Notes under the pieces: model-generated
The model's database searches: none
Told to the model about the DNA's origin: nothing
The model's input: only the letters and a program-made list of their open reading frames with translations
Translations under genes and position numbers: made by a program
Assembly (NCBI GenBank): GCA_030533445.1
Contig: CM060062.1
Coordinates: forward strand, 19,114,164 to 19,178,163
Reading direction: 5' to 3'
DNA: 64,000 bases
From: Cyprinodon diabolis
Lineage: Eukaryota; Chordata; Actinopteri; Cyprinodontiformes; Cyprinodontidae
In this document: positions 47,402 through 59,184 of the stretch, one piece after another
Layout: each line of letters starts with the position of its first letter
Position numbering within the stretch: position 1 is the stretch's first letter

Positions 47402-48619
47402 AGATATAGTGGAAGATTTCACGAAGTTTTGAAAAGACCCGCCCTCTCCACTTAAAAAAAAAAAAAAAGCACATGCACAACCATGTAACTGCAACCGAGA
47501 GGGAACGCTTATTAAACGCATGCGAGAGCGTGCACAAGCCCATTTCTCCTCGTGCAAGCTCTTTTTAAAAGTTGTTGTTTGCATCTCTCATACAAGCTTA
47601 CTTTCCAAAAGATTAGCAATTTTTCCAGTGTCACCCCCAAATTCCCCATACTGCATTGGCGCTCTGCTCCGCCTCGCTCACTTACGTCATGCGGCGTACT
47701 TGTCTGTCATGTTAATCAATGAGAACTGCTCCACATCCACCGCTACTCCTCCGCACGTCACTGTCCACATACGTCTTCCCCCTCAGTCACCAGACTGGGT
47801 CTGGCCCAGTCAAGATCCTAAGCTGCAATCGCGCTGAACAGGGAAAAGAACGGTGAGAAGATCCGGTTTGTCAAATTAAAATATAGTAATGATAGATCGG
47901 AAACTATAAATTAGATTCTTATATATTCCCCGGAACTAAGACCGTTTAAATAAATGATTGGATGCAAACTGTTGGTACTTCCACATACCAGGAAGCAGAT
48001 TTCTCATCTTGATAAAAAAAGTTTTTTTTTTATAAGGAGAGGCTTAAAAGTTTAATCAAATCCAGTCACAACAACTTCCAAGAGCCAATCTCACAACTTA
48101 AAAACTAACTTCTTATCGCAGGCATGGATGAAGAGATGCTGAGTTTGGAAGTACAGAATAAACATAATTCATACAAACCACTTTTGTATGATCCTATGAT
48201 CTCTGTTACAAAAATCCACTACAAAAATAAAATATTTGGGCAGAAACTGAACATATGCTGGATGCTAATGGGAATTTTTTTTTAATATGTGATATTGAAT
48301 TAAGCGTTCAGTTCCGCATGTTTTGTTCCTATGAATTCAATGATAATATAGAGCATGCTCTCCTCGAGCTCTGAGGAAGTCGGAGCGGAGCAAAACAGTG
48401 GAGGCTGTAGGCTTTGCTTTGCGCAGGCGGTCTGGAACGCAGCGGGGTGGTCATGGAGGATGTGGGATTTCGGGGTCAGACTTACCAACGATGTGAAGTG
48501 AAAATGGGGACGAGCACATAGGACAGCCTTATGTTAACAGATCACCAGAACGATTGACAATTAGGAGGACCACTTATTTTGTTGATCCACTCGGAAAAAG
48601 AACATCCTCCGTCATACCT
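47402..48619 (-). mobile_element. TTAA-target element, copy 2 (1,218 bp)
   Basis: Flanked by TTAA at 47398-47401 and 48620-48623, with imperfect inverted ends (AGATATAGTGGAAGAT on the left; AGGTATGACGGAGGATG reading in from the right). Read on the minus strand it is collinear with 44259-44680 at both its beginning and its distal part, but holds about 700 bp more in the middle. That middle (47620-47830) is CpG-rich compared with the surroundings. Minus-strand frame 48300-48488 has no recognised domain. Probably a non-autonomous piggyBac/Kolobok-type element. Confidence 0.65.
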
Positions 48620-48629
48620 TTAAATAAAA

Positions 48630-48958
48630 GAAGTTATTGAACTGTTTTACCTTACCCATTGAAATTGACTTAGATAAATGTGATTCTGGATCCTTTCTTT
48701 TCAAAAATATTTTTAGCTTCCATTTTTAATGGTAATTTATTTGTTTGCTAGCACACAAAGTAATGATGGGTCTTGTTCTGTATAAATAGTGTGCTAGATA
48801 ATTTCTTATTATATTTAGGTATGTATGAAAAAATACAAATGAGACTACATTTTTACAATTTATATTAAATTTGTTTTACTTTTTACCGACCAACGTTCTT
48901 ACTTACATACCTGTCTCTGAATGGCATAGACTTAGGCATACTCTCTGCCTCCTCCTTG
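48630..48958. other. Unassigned AT-rich sequence
   Basis: No gene or repeat family recognised. Confidence 0.4.
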
Positions 48959-48966
48959 CTTCATAC

Positions 48967-49802
48967 TAAGGGTGTGCAAAATAATCGTCATGACGATGCA
49001 TCGCGATTCTAATTTTTCTGATCTACTGCATCGATTCTTGAAGGCAAGAATCGATTATATAAAAAAAAAAGAACAAATAAAATACATGAATGGTTGGCGC
49101 ACATCAGCCAAATAAAGTGGAATACAACTTCCAGTCCAGCAGATGTCGCTGCGGATGTGTTGACGCCCGCTGCTTTGTGTCACAAGGATGTCTGGCCGTG
49201 GAATACTGAGACGAGTCATATGAAATAAAACATGGAGGACAATACGAAAATTCGTCCCGCGGCTCCATCACATTTCAAGTCAGATGCTTGGATGCATTTT
49301 GGCTTTAAAAACAAAGAAGGTAAAAATGAAATTGATATGATGCACGTAATTTGCAAAAGGGGAAATGTCATATATTTGAATGTTTTCATTTCATTGGTTT
49401 AAAGGACCACTGAGGCCATGTAAACGGCACTGATTATCCTTATTTTGTTATTTTAAGTTTGATGAATCCTAAGATCTTTTTGTCAGTGTGTCCACGCCAG
49501 TAATAGTAATATTTCTGTCCAGTATTTGTTTCCATGGCAACACCTCCAAAAGTCATTTCAATAAATACAGCTATGTATGAATTAAGTTGCTTTCACTTAT
49601 GTATTAATTGAAGACACTATCCAGATCATAGCCACTGGTAAGGGCTGTATCTTGTTCTTACAGTGTTCAGTGAAAATATCGCAATGCATCGCGATGCATC
49701 GGAATATTTCAAGTATCGTGATGCATCGTGATAGAATCGCATCGTGGCATGTGAACTGTGATTCGAATCGAATCGTGACTTCTTTGCCAATACCCACCCC
49801 TA
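48967..49802 (+). mobile_element. Non-autonomous hAT element with BED-finger relic (836 bp)
   Basis: Flanked by a perfect 8-bp duplication CTTCATAC (48959-48966 and 49803-49810). Ends TAAGGGTGTG and, inverted, TAGGGGTGGG. Subterminal regions are full of GCATCG/CGATGC and ATCGAATC units on both sides, likely transposase-binding arrays. From an ATG at 49232 a short frame reads like the start of a BED zinc finger: SDAWMHFGF, then a single Cys in HVICK; the rest of the finger and the catalytic domain are gone. Confidence 0.85.
49232..49381 (+). pseudogene. hAT transposase N-terminal (BED finger) remnant
   Basis: About 50 codons: MEDNTKIRPAAPSHFKSDAW leads into a W-x2-F-G-F pattern and one Cys, as in the first half of BED fingers of hAT transposases and ZBED proteins. 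The second Cys and both His are absent. No catalytic part is present in the element. Confidence 0.6.
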
Positions 49803-49810
49803 CTTCATAC

Positions 49811-52025
49811 ATATACTATCTTTGTTAGTTTTTCCTTTGATCAACTAGTTCTCAAAGAACAAAAAAACAAAAAATGTAGGCATGGATCTATTATTACATC
49901 TCGCATCGTAACATCATCATCACCAATTTATAGGGACTTTCAATATCACTGGTTTATTGTGAATGTCGTTATGGGAACTTTGTTTTCATTGGGTACATTT
50001 GTTCTGTCGGTTTTGACTTTTTATTTTTCTCAAGTATTTAATGACGGTTGTTAAGGCTTAACTCCTAGTGAAATAATTATATCTACTTACGGTAAGTTAT
50101 AGTTCGACCTGTCTGCCCAGTTTGGTGTTTAAACCATGTTTTATCTTTCTGCATCTATATTTTTTGCAACTTAAGAACTATCATGGTTATGCAGACAATA
50201 TTTAAGATAAGAAAAAACAAACTGTAAGTAGCCCATGTGAACAAAAATGCTAGTTTCAAAAAATGGATTTGCCCCAAAAAAAACCTCTGCAGTGTACGAA
50301 CATGTACTTTTCTGTAAAGAAAAGTACATGTTAAAAAGTACATTCCACTCATTCAGTTTACTTGGTTTCAGAAAGCACCTAAGACGTACAAAAATGTGTC
50401 CTTGGCGTCATTGTTTTTCAGAGAAATGCAACCACACCTACATTTTTTTATGGTTCGAATGATAATGAGGGCTTATGAAAATATTTTCTTCCTGCTTAGA
50501 TATTGTTGCATACTTAAGCTTATGTGTATTTCAAAATCAGGTTATAGGCCTAACATTGTGTTGCTGTGTCCACAAACCTTTCTCATGTAGGTGTGTTTGT
50601 AGACTGCATACATGTGAAATTGTGGTACATGTAGACATAGTGCATTTTATTTTTTTAATACTCAAAACTAGCATTTTTCTTTTTCTTTTTTAGGCAGATT
50701 TTTGTCTTCAGCCAAATTCACTTTTACATTTAGCCATAATTCATCTATTACACAAGAGTTCATGAAATTCTATGTAATAAAGCATACAAGAATAGAGGTT
50801 TGTTATAAGGTCATATGATGATAAATGTGATTTAATGCCCTGTGCCTTGACTTTAGTGTTCAGATTGTAAATATTAAGTGTTCCAGGTGTTTTTTGTAGA
50901 TTTTTTCCATGTTACAAAGGGAAAAGTGCCACAGCCTTTAGACGTATTATTAATATACCCCTAAAAGACATGCCAGGACTGAGCACCGAAATCTCTCAGT
51001 TTTATTAGAGTTTCCTCTCTTTGTTGAGCATAACTTCCAGTTTGCGTTTTCAGGTAATTACAGTGTTGTGAGCCCAAGAGTGGCACAAATTTGCACTTTG
51101 GGGTAAGAATCATCTGGCTGGATGCCCATCACCCTCTGCATCAACTGCTTATGATTAAAACCCAGGCTAAGCTAGCTTTAAAAAACACCAAGAAGCAAGT
51201 ATCAGCAGTTTATTAGAGTTTAACACGAAACATGAGACAGTTTCTTGGCATAATCTCCTCTCATCTAACATTGAACCCTTTATTAATGTTATTGGTGATG
51301 GATGAACTCTTGGAAATAAAAGCAGGTTGTTATTTTGTCAAAACCAGAGAAACAGAGTGTGATAAAATGTTGAGTTGAAAGCTGTCACTCGTTGACCATC
51401 ATAATGATATGAAATGATGTGCCTTAGTTCTACCTGTCAGGAATCTGCTCAAATACTATCTGCTTAAAAAAGTTTCACATAGCCATTGTAAGAAAAATAA
51501 AGACATGGGAGGACACCTTGTGAAATGCAAAACTGGGCAGAGTATTTAGACTTTGCCTGTGCATGTGATTCTCATGTAATTATACGAGTTGGTTGATGTG
51601 GTCTGTCGAGCTTCTCTGTTACAGACGTCATGAAGACAAAGTTGTGGCTGCGCTGTATACTGGGTGCGATTCTTCCCTGCTACATATGGAATTTCCTCCC
51701 AGATGATTGAAGTATCAGCATATTGCTGCCATATTCCATCCCACAAGAGGCTTGAGTTTTAATAATTTGCAGAATGAAGGGGGCAGATGAGAGGCTATCA
51801 AAGTTACTTTGTGTTATCTCTGAAGTGCTGCCATTCAAGAAGTTTTCTGCAGCACTGTTTTTCAAACTTGTAATAATAAATACCACCTCAGTACATACAA
51901 AGTTTTCAAAGTATCATTATCTTGATAAACATTTTGAAACAGCAGTCCAGCAGAACAGTTGTACAATTTTTTTACCCCGCCAAACCTAAAAAAAATTTAC
52001 TTAGTTGACTTATATGTAAAACTAT
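49811..52025. other. Unassigned sequence
   Basis: No gene recognised. It contains the perfect hairpin at 50299-50332. Frames near 50247-50693 are short and overlap one another in different frames; no motif. Confidence 0.4.
50299..50332. repeat. Perfect 15-bp hairpin with 4-base loop
   Basis: Arms 50299-50313 (AACATGTACTTTTCT) and 50318-50332, loop GTAA. Pre-microRNA-like stems are normally longer (about 22 bp plus), so I call it only a palindrome. Confidence 0.9.
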
Positions 52026-52094
52026 TGTTTTACTGTAAATATTGGTGCAGTAAAACAATTTATTTGAAATACTGATTATTTTTGTTTCCCATAA

Positions 52095-52190
52095 ACCTTC
52101 TTTACATGTTGTCATTTTACAGACACAAAGTTCAATATATTTTGTTGACATTTTATATAACAAACCAAAACCACATAGAACATAATGATA
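52095..52190 (-). mobile_element. Scrap of a decayed Tc1 end
   Basis: 'acatgttgtcattttacagacacaaagttcaatatatttt' followed by 'gacattttatataacaaacc' resembles the inner end of the same Tc1 family as the relics at 1.5-3.7 kb and 58.5-59.2 kb. The SINE next to it cuts it off. Orientation is tentative. Confidence 0.5.
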
Positions 52191-52362
52191 AAGACACATT
52201 AGTGGTTAGTGAGCGTGACCCATGTATGGAGGCCTTAGTCCTTGACGCGGCTGACCCGGGTTTGAATCTGATCTGTGTGCCACATGTCTCTCCCACTTTC
52301 CTGTCAGCCTACTGTCAGACAAACGAGCCAGTAGTGCAGTAAAAACTAAAAAAAAAAAAAGA
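52190..52362 (+). mobile_element. tRNA-derived SINE with A-rich tail
   Basis: The A-box-like 'tagtggttagtgagcg' at 52200 and B-box-like 'gggtttgaatctg' at 52258 are followed by 'tgccacatgtctctcccactttcctgtcagcctactgtcag' and an A run at 52350-52361. This matches a common teleost tRNA-derived SINE different from the V-SINE-like copies. Not a functional tRNA gene. Confidence 0.75.
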
Positions 52363-52369
52363 ACCGTTG

Positions 52370-52868
52370 TGAATTTTTTACTAACAGATTAACACAACCT
52401 TTCCTACTATGTTTCATTTTTGAAAATACAAGGTGACAGCAACTCCAGAAATGTTACAAAACAAGACATCTGGACATCAGTTTCTGTGGTTGAAATTCCT
52501 TTTGGCAAATTATAGCTGATGAAGGAGAAATTATCTGGATCATGCTATTTCTTCAGCTCTAAATACGCTGCTATATTATAGTAAACCTAATCTCAGGAAA
52601 TCAGTTTTATTAGTGAGAGTTTTTTTCCTGCTCAACGTAACAACTAAAATAGAGCTATACTGTAGACAGAAAGAGTTGGACATGGTTATGAAACAAATTA
52701 GCTTGGGTGTGGTGTGTTTAAACAGTGCTGAAACTTTTACAATAGGAAACAACTCTGTCTCCTGTCTCATTTAAATTCCCACACAATTAAACCCCCACCG
52801 GTCTGAACCCTCGATACCAGGCAGTTTATGCCAAAATATCATCCTATCATTTAAAATTATTTTCCAGC
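52370..52868. other. Unassigned sequence
   Basis: No gene or repeat recognised. Confidence 0.4.
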
Positions 52869-52877
52869 ATTTGAAAC

Positions 52878-53217
52878 TAGTGTTGCGCCGATGCCATTTT
52901 TTGGCCCCGATACCGATACCCGATACCTGGCTGTGCAGTATCGGCCGATACCGATACCATAATAATGTAAAATAATTGCCATCATGGCTTTGTCAAGCTG
53001 CTGCCTACCTTTGTGAAGCAGGAAAAAATCTAATACAAAGTGAATCCAGTAGAACTTTTTATTGCCTACCAGTAGTGGGTGACAATAGTTGAATAAACTT
53101 ATGGGTCTCAAAATGGTATCGGTGTCCTATTTGTTGGTACTCGCCGATACCAATACCACCATTTTAGGGCAGTATCGGGCCCGATTCGATACTGGTATCG
53201 GTATCGGTGCAACACTA
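52878..53217. mobile_element. hAT-type MITE, copy 2 (340 bp)
   Basis: Same orientation and nearly the same sequence as 19160-19500, with its own perfect 8-bp duplication TTTGAAAC (52870-52877 and 53218-53225). The two copies differ at scattered bases and by small changes near the right end. Confidence 0.95.
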
Positions 53218-53225
53218 TTTGAAAC

Positions 53226-54930
53226 CCATCATACAAGGCAACATTTTTGCCATTCTGGGATTGCCTAGCTTTTTTTAATGGAAAAATTATGGTCTTCTTC
53301 AAGGTTCTACATGTTGTTAATTTAAAAGACAATCTTTATACCTTGCTTGTTAGGATAGGTTATGTGTGCTCCTGTTCCTGTTTTTTTTTTTTTACCACCT
53401 TCAACTGCTCTGATCCAGTTTTTTCCAATCCTATCCAATACGATACCTGGGCGTATAGGCCGATATCCTATACTGATCTGATTCAGCTATTGAATGAATG
53501 AACCATATATCTTGCCATATGAATGAAGGCTTTGGCTGTTTATAAAAATACATTATAAATATACTTTATATTATCATTAAACAAATAAGAAGCAAAAAGA
53601 AAGAAATAAAAGAGAAAGAGCACTGTATTGGATTTTAAAGTCTGAGCTGATATCCGATCATAGAAAACTAGTTGGTGATTTTTTATCTTCGACCAGACTT
53701 CAACCAGGATTTTTTGCTCTGACCTCCGTCATCAAGAATGCTTTCAGTCCAGACACCTACACTACTTCGATCTTTTAGCTTTTTTAGACAATTCTCAGTA
53801 AACCTCAGATATTTTGTTGGGAAAATGCCACCTGATAAGCAACTTAACATAAAAGATACATTTCTTTTCTTTCTTGATACGCATCTAAAATTGTAAAATT
53901 ACTGATTTTCCATCAGTTTTACTAAGCAGTTAGAGAGATGTCCTTAATAAGACTGATGATTGTACATTGTTATTATATTGCACTGCTAATAATACAGTAG
54001 TTATCTTGTTCCAAGTCTAATAGTTATTACACCCAACAAACTATTCAAAAGTTTTTGAATTTTTATGTTTTTAGCAAAGTTTCTTATTACCGTATCTGTT
54101 TTTGTTAATTCTATAATTCCTATTATGCAATACCTCTAAAGATAAACCAAAAGCCACCCAAAGCGTTGTACTGTAGTTTGAGGGCAGTTTGAGAACCTTG
54201 AATCCAGAGCAGCAAAGACTAATTTATATTATCACTAAAGAAGTCAAAGGACAAGTTAAGCTGCATCGGTGTACAGTGTGTCTCTTGTGTGGATATAAAC
54301 TATATATGTGGCAATCAATACATGCCAAGAAATACTATATGCATGATGTTTACAGTATGATCATGTGGAGGAAAAATAACAATAAGTAATCTTGTGTCAT
54401 TTAACTGTTCTATGCAAAGTTAATGTAATCCTCTAATGTTTAGTATAATACATCAATCATGCAAAAATCTATTGTTGCATTAGCCTTGAAAGAACAATAA
54501 TAATAAAAATGCTGTAATGGTTCTAGCTTCCTTTCCATAAATCATGCTCACAGGCAGGGGCGGGGGTGGAGTGGGGTATCTTAACTTGCCATTTCAGCTC
54601 ATCTGAGGGGCTGAAGGGATTCAGAATACTGATAGGACATCGAACAGTAACCAGAGCCTCAGTTGGTCACTTTCAACTTGAAGTGGTTTGAAATATTGCC
54701 CGGCACTGCTTCTAACTGAAGTTGACCCAACACCTTCAACAATGACATAAAGCCGTTTTCTGTTCGATAGGCACTCAACAAGGGACTGTAAATCAGCGAT
54801 AAATGCATAAAAACAGTGCATGGCCGAGGATTTATTGTCACACTGCAGATGCTTTTCAACAAATATGAAAATGAAACCCAAATAGGCCAGAATATCCTTT
54901 AACATGTCATCTTCTTTTCATATTTAGCTT
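53226..54930. other. Unassigned; possible second hAT-like relic
   Basis: No gene. Between 53420 and 53490 are 'caatacgatacctgggcgtataggccgatatc' style sequences resembling, loosely, the ends of other fish hAT MITEs, and 'gctgatatccgatc' occurs at 53647. Too degraded to call. Confidence 0.4.
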
Positions 54931-54934
54931 TATA

Positions 54935-56642
54935 TAGGGGGACTCACATTATCTAAGAACATCATCCAAATTAAAAAGTTTTATTTCTGTAATTCAGTTC
55001 AAAAAGTGAAGTTCATATATAGTTTTAACAGTTTGTATCCCAGTTATTTTTGATTACATCTGATAAAAAACAAATACATTCTCAGAAACAGAAAATATGA
55101 TATAAGACCAATTATATAACTAAAAACCCAGATAATTAGCTAATAAATGTTTTGGTTGTGGCCCTGTTATGTTCAATATATCCTTGGAGAAAAAAGGTGA
55201 CTTCATAGTGACCAACAGTTTGTTGGCCACTCTTTCCACAGGGACAATGAATCACAAAAGGTAATTCCTAAAATAGCTGGTGTTTTTATTGTGGAACAAT
55301 GCTGCATCCAAGTATATCAAGACAAAGTTAAATGGAAGGGGAAAGTATAGTAGGAGAAAGCGCATGGATTAGGCATAACCATGGATGGACTGTTACTCAG
55401 TGACACTCTGTAGCACGCTTTTTAAGATGAAAGTAAAGTTTGCATTCAATTTGAAAATCTATTTAAATCAATTTTTAGAGTCTAAGGGAAGGAGCACAGA
55501 TTTCAACTTTGTTTCAGCAGTGGTCAAGGTTGAAGTTTCCTTAGACAGTGATGATTTAGAACCATTCCACACGCTGCATTGACTCTTTGTAATTTATCAA
55601 GTCCAAAACCATTACAGCTGCCTAAAGCCAGGAATACACTGTGCAATATTTCCAGTTGTTGGACTAGTTGTTGCTAAAGCTCTAACTGTACAACAAAAAG
55701 GTTTAAAAGTCCACAGCTGACGATGTATGTTCTTACACTGTATGGCCCGACGCTCTGATGCGATCTGCCTGCTCACACTGTACGTCCAAAAACCAAACGT
55801 TGGACGAGAACTCCCTTGTTTGCACATACACAATGCATAAGGTTCAGTTGAATCGGCTCGTAGACGCTTGTAACTCTGCTTCAACAGCAGGAATTTCCCA
55901 CAAGCACCTTACGACGGCCGACTGAGTTTCAAACATGTTTGATTTTCCCCCGAACTTATGATTCCTGATCAGGAGGCGGTCGCGAGGGGCTGATCACCAG
56001 TCGTTACACCCTGTATACTACATGACGCACAATGAGACTGAAACTGAGCCCGATCCAAAAAATTATGGAAAATTGGTCTGAAAAGGGCAAAAAATTGTAC
56101 AGTGTCTGCCCGCCTTAACAGGAAAAATTAGAGCATTCCTTTATTCCCAGGAAGAAAAAGCTTAAGCTTTAATATATATTGTGGTGCTGTGCTCAGTTGG
56201 ACAGACCTTACTAAGCCTCATGAAGACTCTATGAAATATTGTTTAGAGGAAAGTGAGACACCAGAGCCACAATGCAGATAAGCTGATGGCTATTATTAAA
56301 GCAAGATGGACTTTCTGAACACCTCAGCAAAAAAGGTTAATTACAACAATGCAATGCTGCATCTATGCAGTAATTCATGGAAGAGCCCCTAATGTGTGTT
56401 AAGTGTACAGTATATACTGAACAGTACATAGTAGAATTTTGGTATTTAAATCCTATTTATTCTTCGGTTGTACTAATTTAATTTTGGCTTTCGTTTGATT
56501 TAAATATCTAAGTTAACAAAAATCAACTCTTGGAATACGTCACTCTGTATGTAATGGGTAAACATAAGAGCTTAACATTTTTAATTGAATTACCTAAATA
56601 ACTTATCTTTTTTGGGGGATCCTCATTTATTGAGATGCACCT
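54935..56642 (+). mobile_element. Decayed Tc1 element, same lineage as the one at 24.4 kb
   Basis: Reading on the plus strand: an eroded end with 'aattcagttcaaaaagtgaag' (54995), then transposase segments coding for the first helix-turn-helix ('aagtatatcaagacaaag', 55310), the 'aagatgaaagtaaagtttgcatt' segment after D1 (55425), and the 'tcaagtccaaaaccattacagctgc' segment (55597). After the nested MITE follow 'aggaaaaattagagcattcc' (56120), a distal part near 56250-56390, and an end 'ttattgagatgcacct' at 56627. Deletions and stops are many; the D2/E region is mostly missing. Each piece aligns in order with the coding strand of the intact copy. Confidence 0.72.
55626..56114. mobile_element. TTAA-type MITE nested in the Tc1 relic (489 bp)
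   Basis: Imperfect inverted ends: AGCCAGGAATACACTGTGC on the left and, inverted, GGCGGGCAGACACTGTAC on the right. Right flank TTAA (56115-56118); left flank CTAA (55622-55625), probably a mutated TTAA. The flanking Tc1 relic resumes its expected order directly after the MITE. The interior is GC-richer than the flanks. No coding capacity. Confidence 0.7.
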
Positions 56643-56644
56643 AT

Positions 56645-58488
56645 ATATGTTCCTTCCTCATAATGCATCAGTCACCCTCATGTCAGGAAATTTTCAAGTT
56701 AAATGTCTGAACAAAATGCAAAGCAAATTAACTCACATAGTACAAAGTTCTTTCCGATGGTTTAATAGCACTTTGAGGTTCTTCCGTTACACAAATGTTA
56801 AGTGCAATAGTTAAGCAAATATCCTGATCAATAATGTATCGTTATGCAAAAAGTAATGCAGCAAAACACACATATACAAAGAGAGAAATTGCTGAAGAGC
56901 ACAGCTTTCAGATTTGATAAGTGGAAGTGCATTTTTACCGTGCGGTTTTAACCTGGGACCTTTTATAAGTGCTTGTCAGATTAGTGCTCAGAATACAGCC
57001 TGAAGAGGCTTTTTGATTTCATAGAGAAAACACTCTTCCCAGGAAGTGGGTGGAGAAGATAATATTACAAAAGAGGACGATGAAAAATAAAAAAAAATAA
57101 AATTCAAGAATTAATAAACCTTTTTAGGCGTGCATTACCATTCATTTTGAACTCAAACTGAACAGTGCAACAAAACAAATAATTTTTGGGGAAAGAATAC
57201 ATGTATTTTAATGCCCTCAAGCAAAACTAATTAAAGACGACACCTAATTTACATAAATAAGCATTATAATTTGCATGCATGCACAGGGGAATAGAGTCAG
57301 AAAAAGGAGGCAATATTTTGCAGTCTGCTAATTTCATTTTATTCAGGATTTAAGCCTAATAAAGATTCATTTTGGAGGGGAAAGGAAAATAATCAAAGGG
57401 GAAATTTGAACTATCTCCAAAGATACAGCAGCCTTCAATTCAAAGGGCTCCTCTTTTGTCAGCAGATGACTCCTAATCTGGAGTGGCACTTTCTGGCCCG
57501 CTTCCAACACCAACTCCTTGAAAGGTAAAAAAAAAAAAAAATAAAAAATTTAAAGCCCAATTTATTAGTATGCAGTTCTGGCTCTGGGTAGAGAATTAAT
57601 GGCGGTGACTGATAATGACTGTAATCGTGGCACAAATGGGGTGTTGAAATAGCAAACAACGGGCACAAGGCATGTAATGGGGATTTTATTAATTACCCAA
57701 GGTCCCTAGCACGAGCGGTCTTAAGAATTTACAGTGACCATGCCAGCCGGTCGAGAAGGTGTCTGCCTGTATAATCTGACTGGGAAAGGGTCAGGATAGA
57801 GGTGTACAGGGCTGCTGCACTCACATTTAAAAAACGGGTTACTGGATTTCAGCTTGTCCTATATAATACATGAAAGAAGCAGTATCTTGTAATGCATTTG
57901 CAAAATCTTTTAAAAAACCTGAAAAGGAAAAAAAAGAAGCAGTTTAGGTAAAATTTCCTTCTCCTTCACTATGCCACAAATGAGTTATGAGGTAAGGGCA
58001 TTAACTTACCCTACGATGACATTAGCTCCCTCTGTCTTTGTTGACGGTTAGAAAAAGAAATCAACATATGGGTGGCACTGTCAGGTAGGGTAACCCATTC
58101 ACACATCAGCTCATCTACAAGAGAGGATTGATTAAAAGTCCCTTTTATTACTCACTGCATCCTTAATGGACGCAAGACTTTGAAAATGGAAGAAACAATT
58201 AGAGTTTTACTGCTTTGTGGGCACTGCTGATTTATATAAATCACTGCATGGGTGTAAATTTTCCAATAAAAGTCTGAACCGCTCCTGGCATACATAATCA
58301 ACACGTCCATTCTTGGTACACATGCCTGTGCTGAAACAATCTCTTTAAATGCAAAGAGTCAACAGCCTTACCAATTGGAGCTCCATCAGTTGATTGGCTG
58401 TACAGCAGCTGATGGAATTTCTTAACTGTTTGTTATTTTTTTTTATTCCTCAATTAATCATACATGTTAGGACTAAAAAAAGGACTCA
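56645..58488. other. Complex unique sequence; candidate conserved noncoding block
   Basis: No gene. The intervals about 57190-57480 and 57560-57780 are non-repetitive, with ATTTACATAAATAAGCATTA and repeated TTAATTA-type cores, and look like vertebrate conserved noncoding sequence. This is a guess from composition. The minus-strand frame at 57459-57668 has no motif. Confidence 0.35.
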
Positions 58489-58490
58489 TA

Positions 58491-59180
58491 TAGTTCCCTG
58501 TAAACCTATTTACTCTCCTTATACATTTTAATATTTTGTCATGTTAAAATCGCTTAATTCAATGTATTTTGATGGGATTCTATTTAGTAGGTCAACATAA
58601 CTTGGTACATATTTGTTTAATGGGAGGAAAATGTTAAATTGTCTTAAAAGTTTTTATAGATAAAAATATAAAGTGTGTGGCATGCATTTGAATTAACTCA
58701 TGTAATATTTGGTGAATCATTTTTTTAAACTATAATTGGAGTTTAATTGGAATTTGTCCTCACTAGCTTTTCATCTAAAATTTGAAAAGTTTGCTCACAT
58801 TTTTTGGCCACAGGCCTCAAGCTCAGCCATGTTTGCAAGGGTTCAACTTTTCACATCAGCTTGAAAATCACACAAAATATTCTCAATAGAAGTTAGCTGC
58901 TACTACCATGCTGTGTTCACAGTGTTCGCAGTCTAAGTTATCTGCATGCTGTATAACATTCTGCATGCAGTGCAAAATTTCCAATCTGATCAGATGTCTT
59001 TTTCATGTTTTTTGTTTCTCTTATAGAGGAAAAAATCAGTTGTTTAAAACTCTTTAAACTCTTTTCTTATGTGAAGATTTGGCCAGGTGATCACTGCAGC
59101 TCCTTCCATAGTTTCTGGGGCCTCATGGCTGATTCTCTGATCATTTCTTTAAATTCATCTATTTCTCTATAGAACAACAC
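58491..59180 (-). mobile_element. Decayed Tc1 element fragment
   Basis: The end (TATAGTTCCCTGTAAACC at 58489) and 'ttttgtcatgttaaaatcg', 'ttcaatgtattttgatgggattctat' (58558) match, with decay, the end region of the Tc1 family seen at 1.5-3.7 kb. 'gtgtggcatgcatttgaa' (58675), 'cctcaagctcagccatg' (58816) and 'gatcactgcagctccttcc' (59088) continue through its reversed transposase region. No open frame survives. The far end is uncertain. Confidence 0.6.
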
Positions 59181-59184
59181 AACA

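Noticed and set aside
50299..50332. microRNA precursor
   Set aside because: A 15-bp stem with a 4-base loop is too short for a standard pre-miRNA, and the flanks do not extend the pairing.
52195..52275. tRNA gene
   Set aside because: Same reasoning: the head of a SINE with an A-rich tail.
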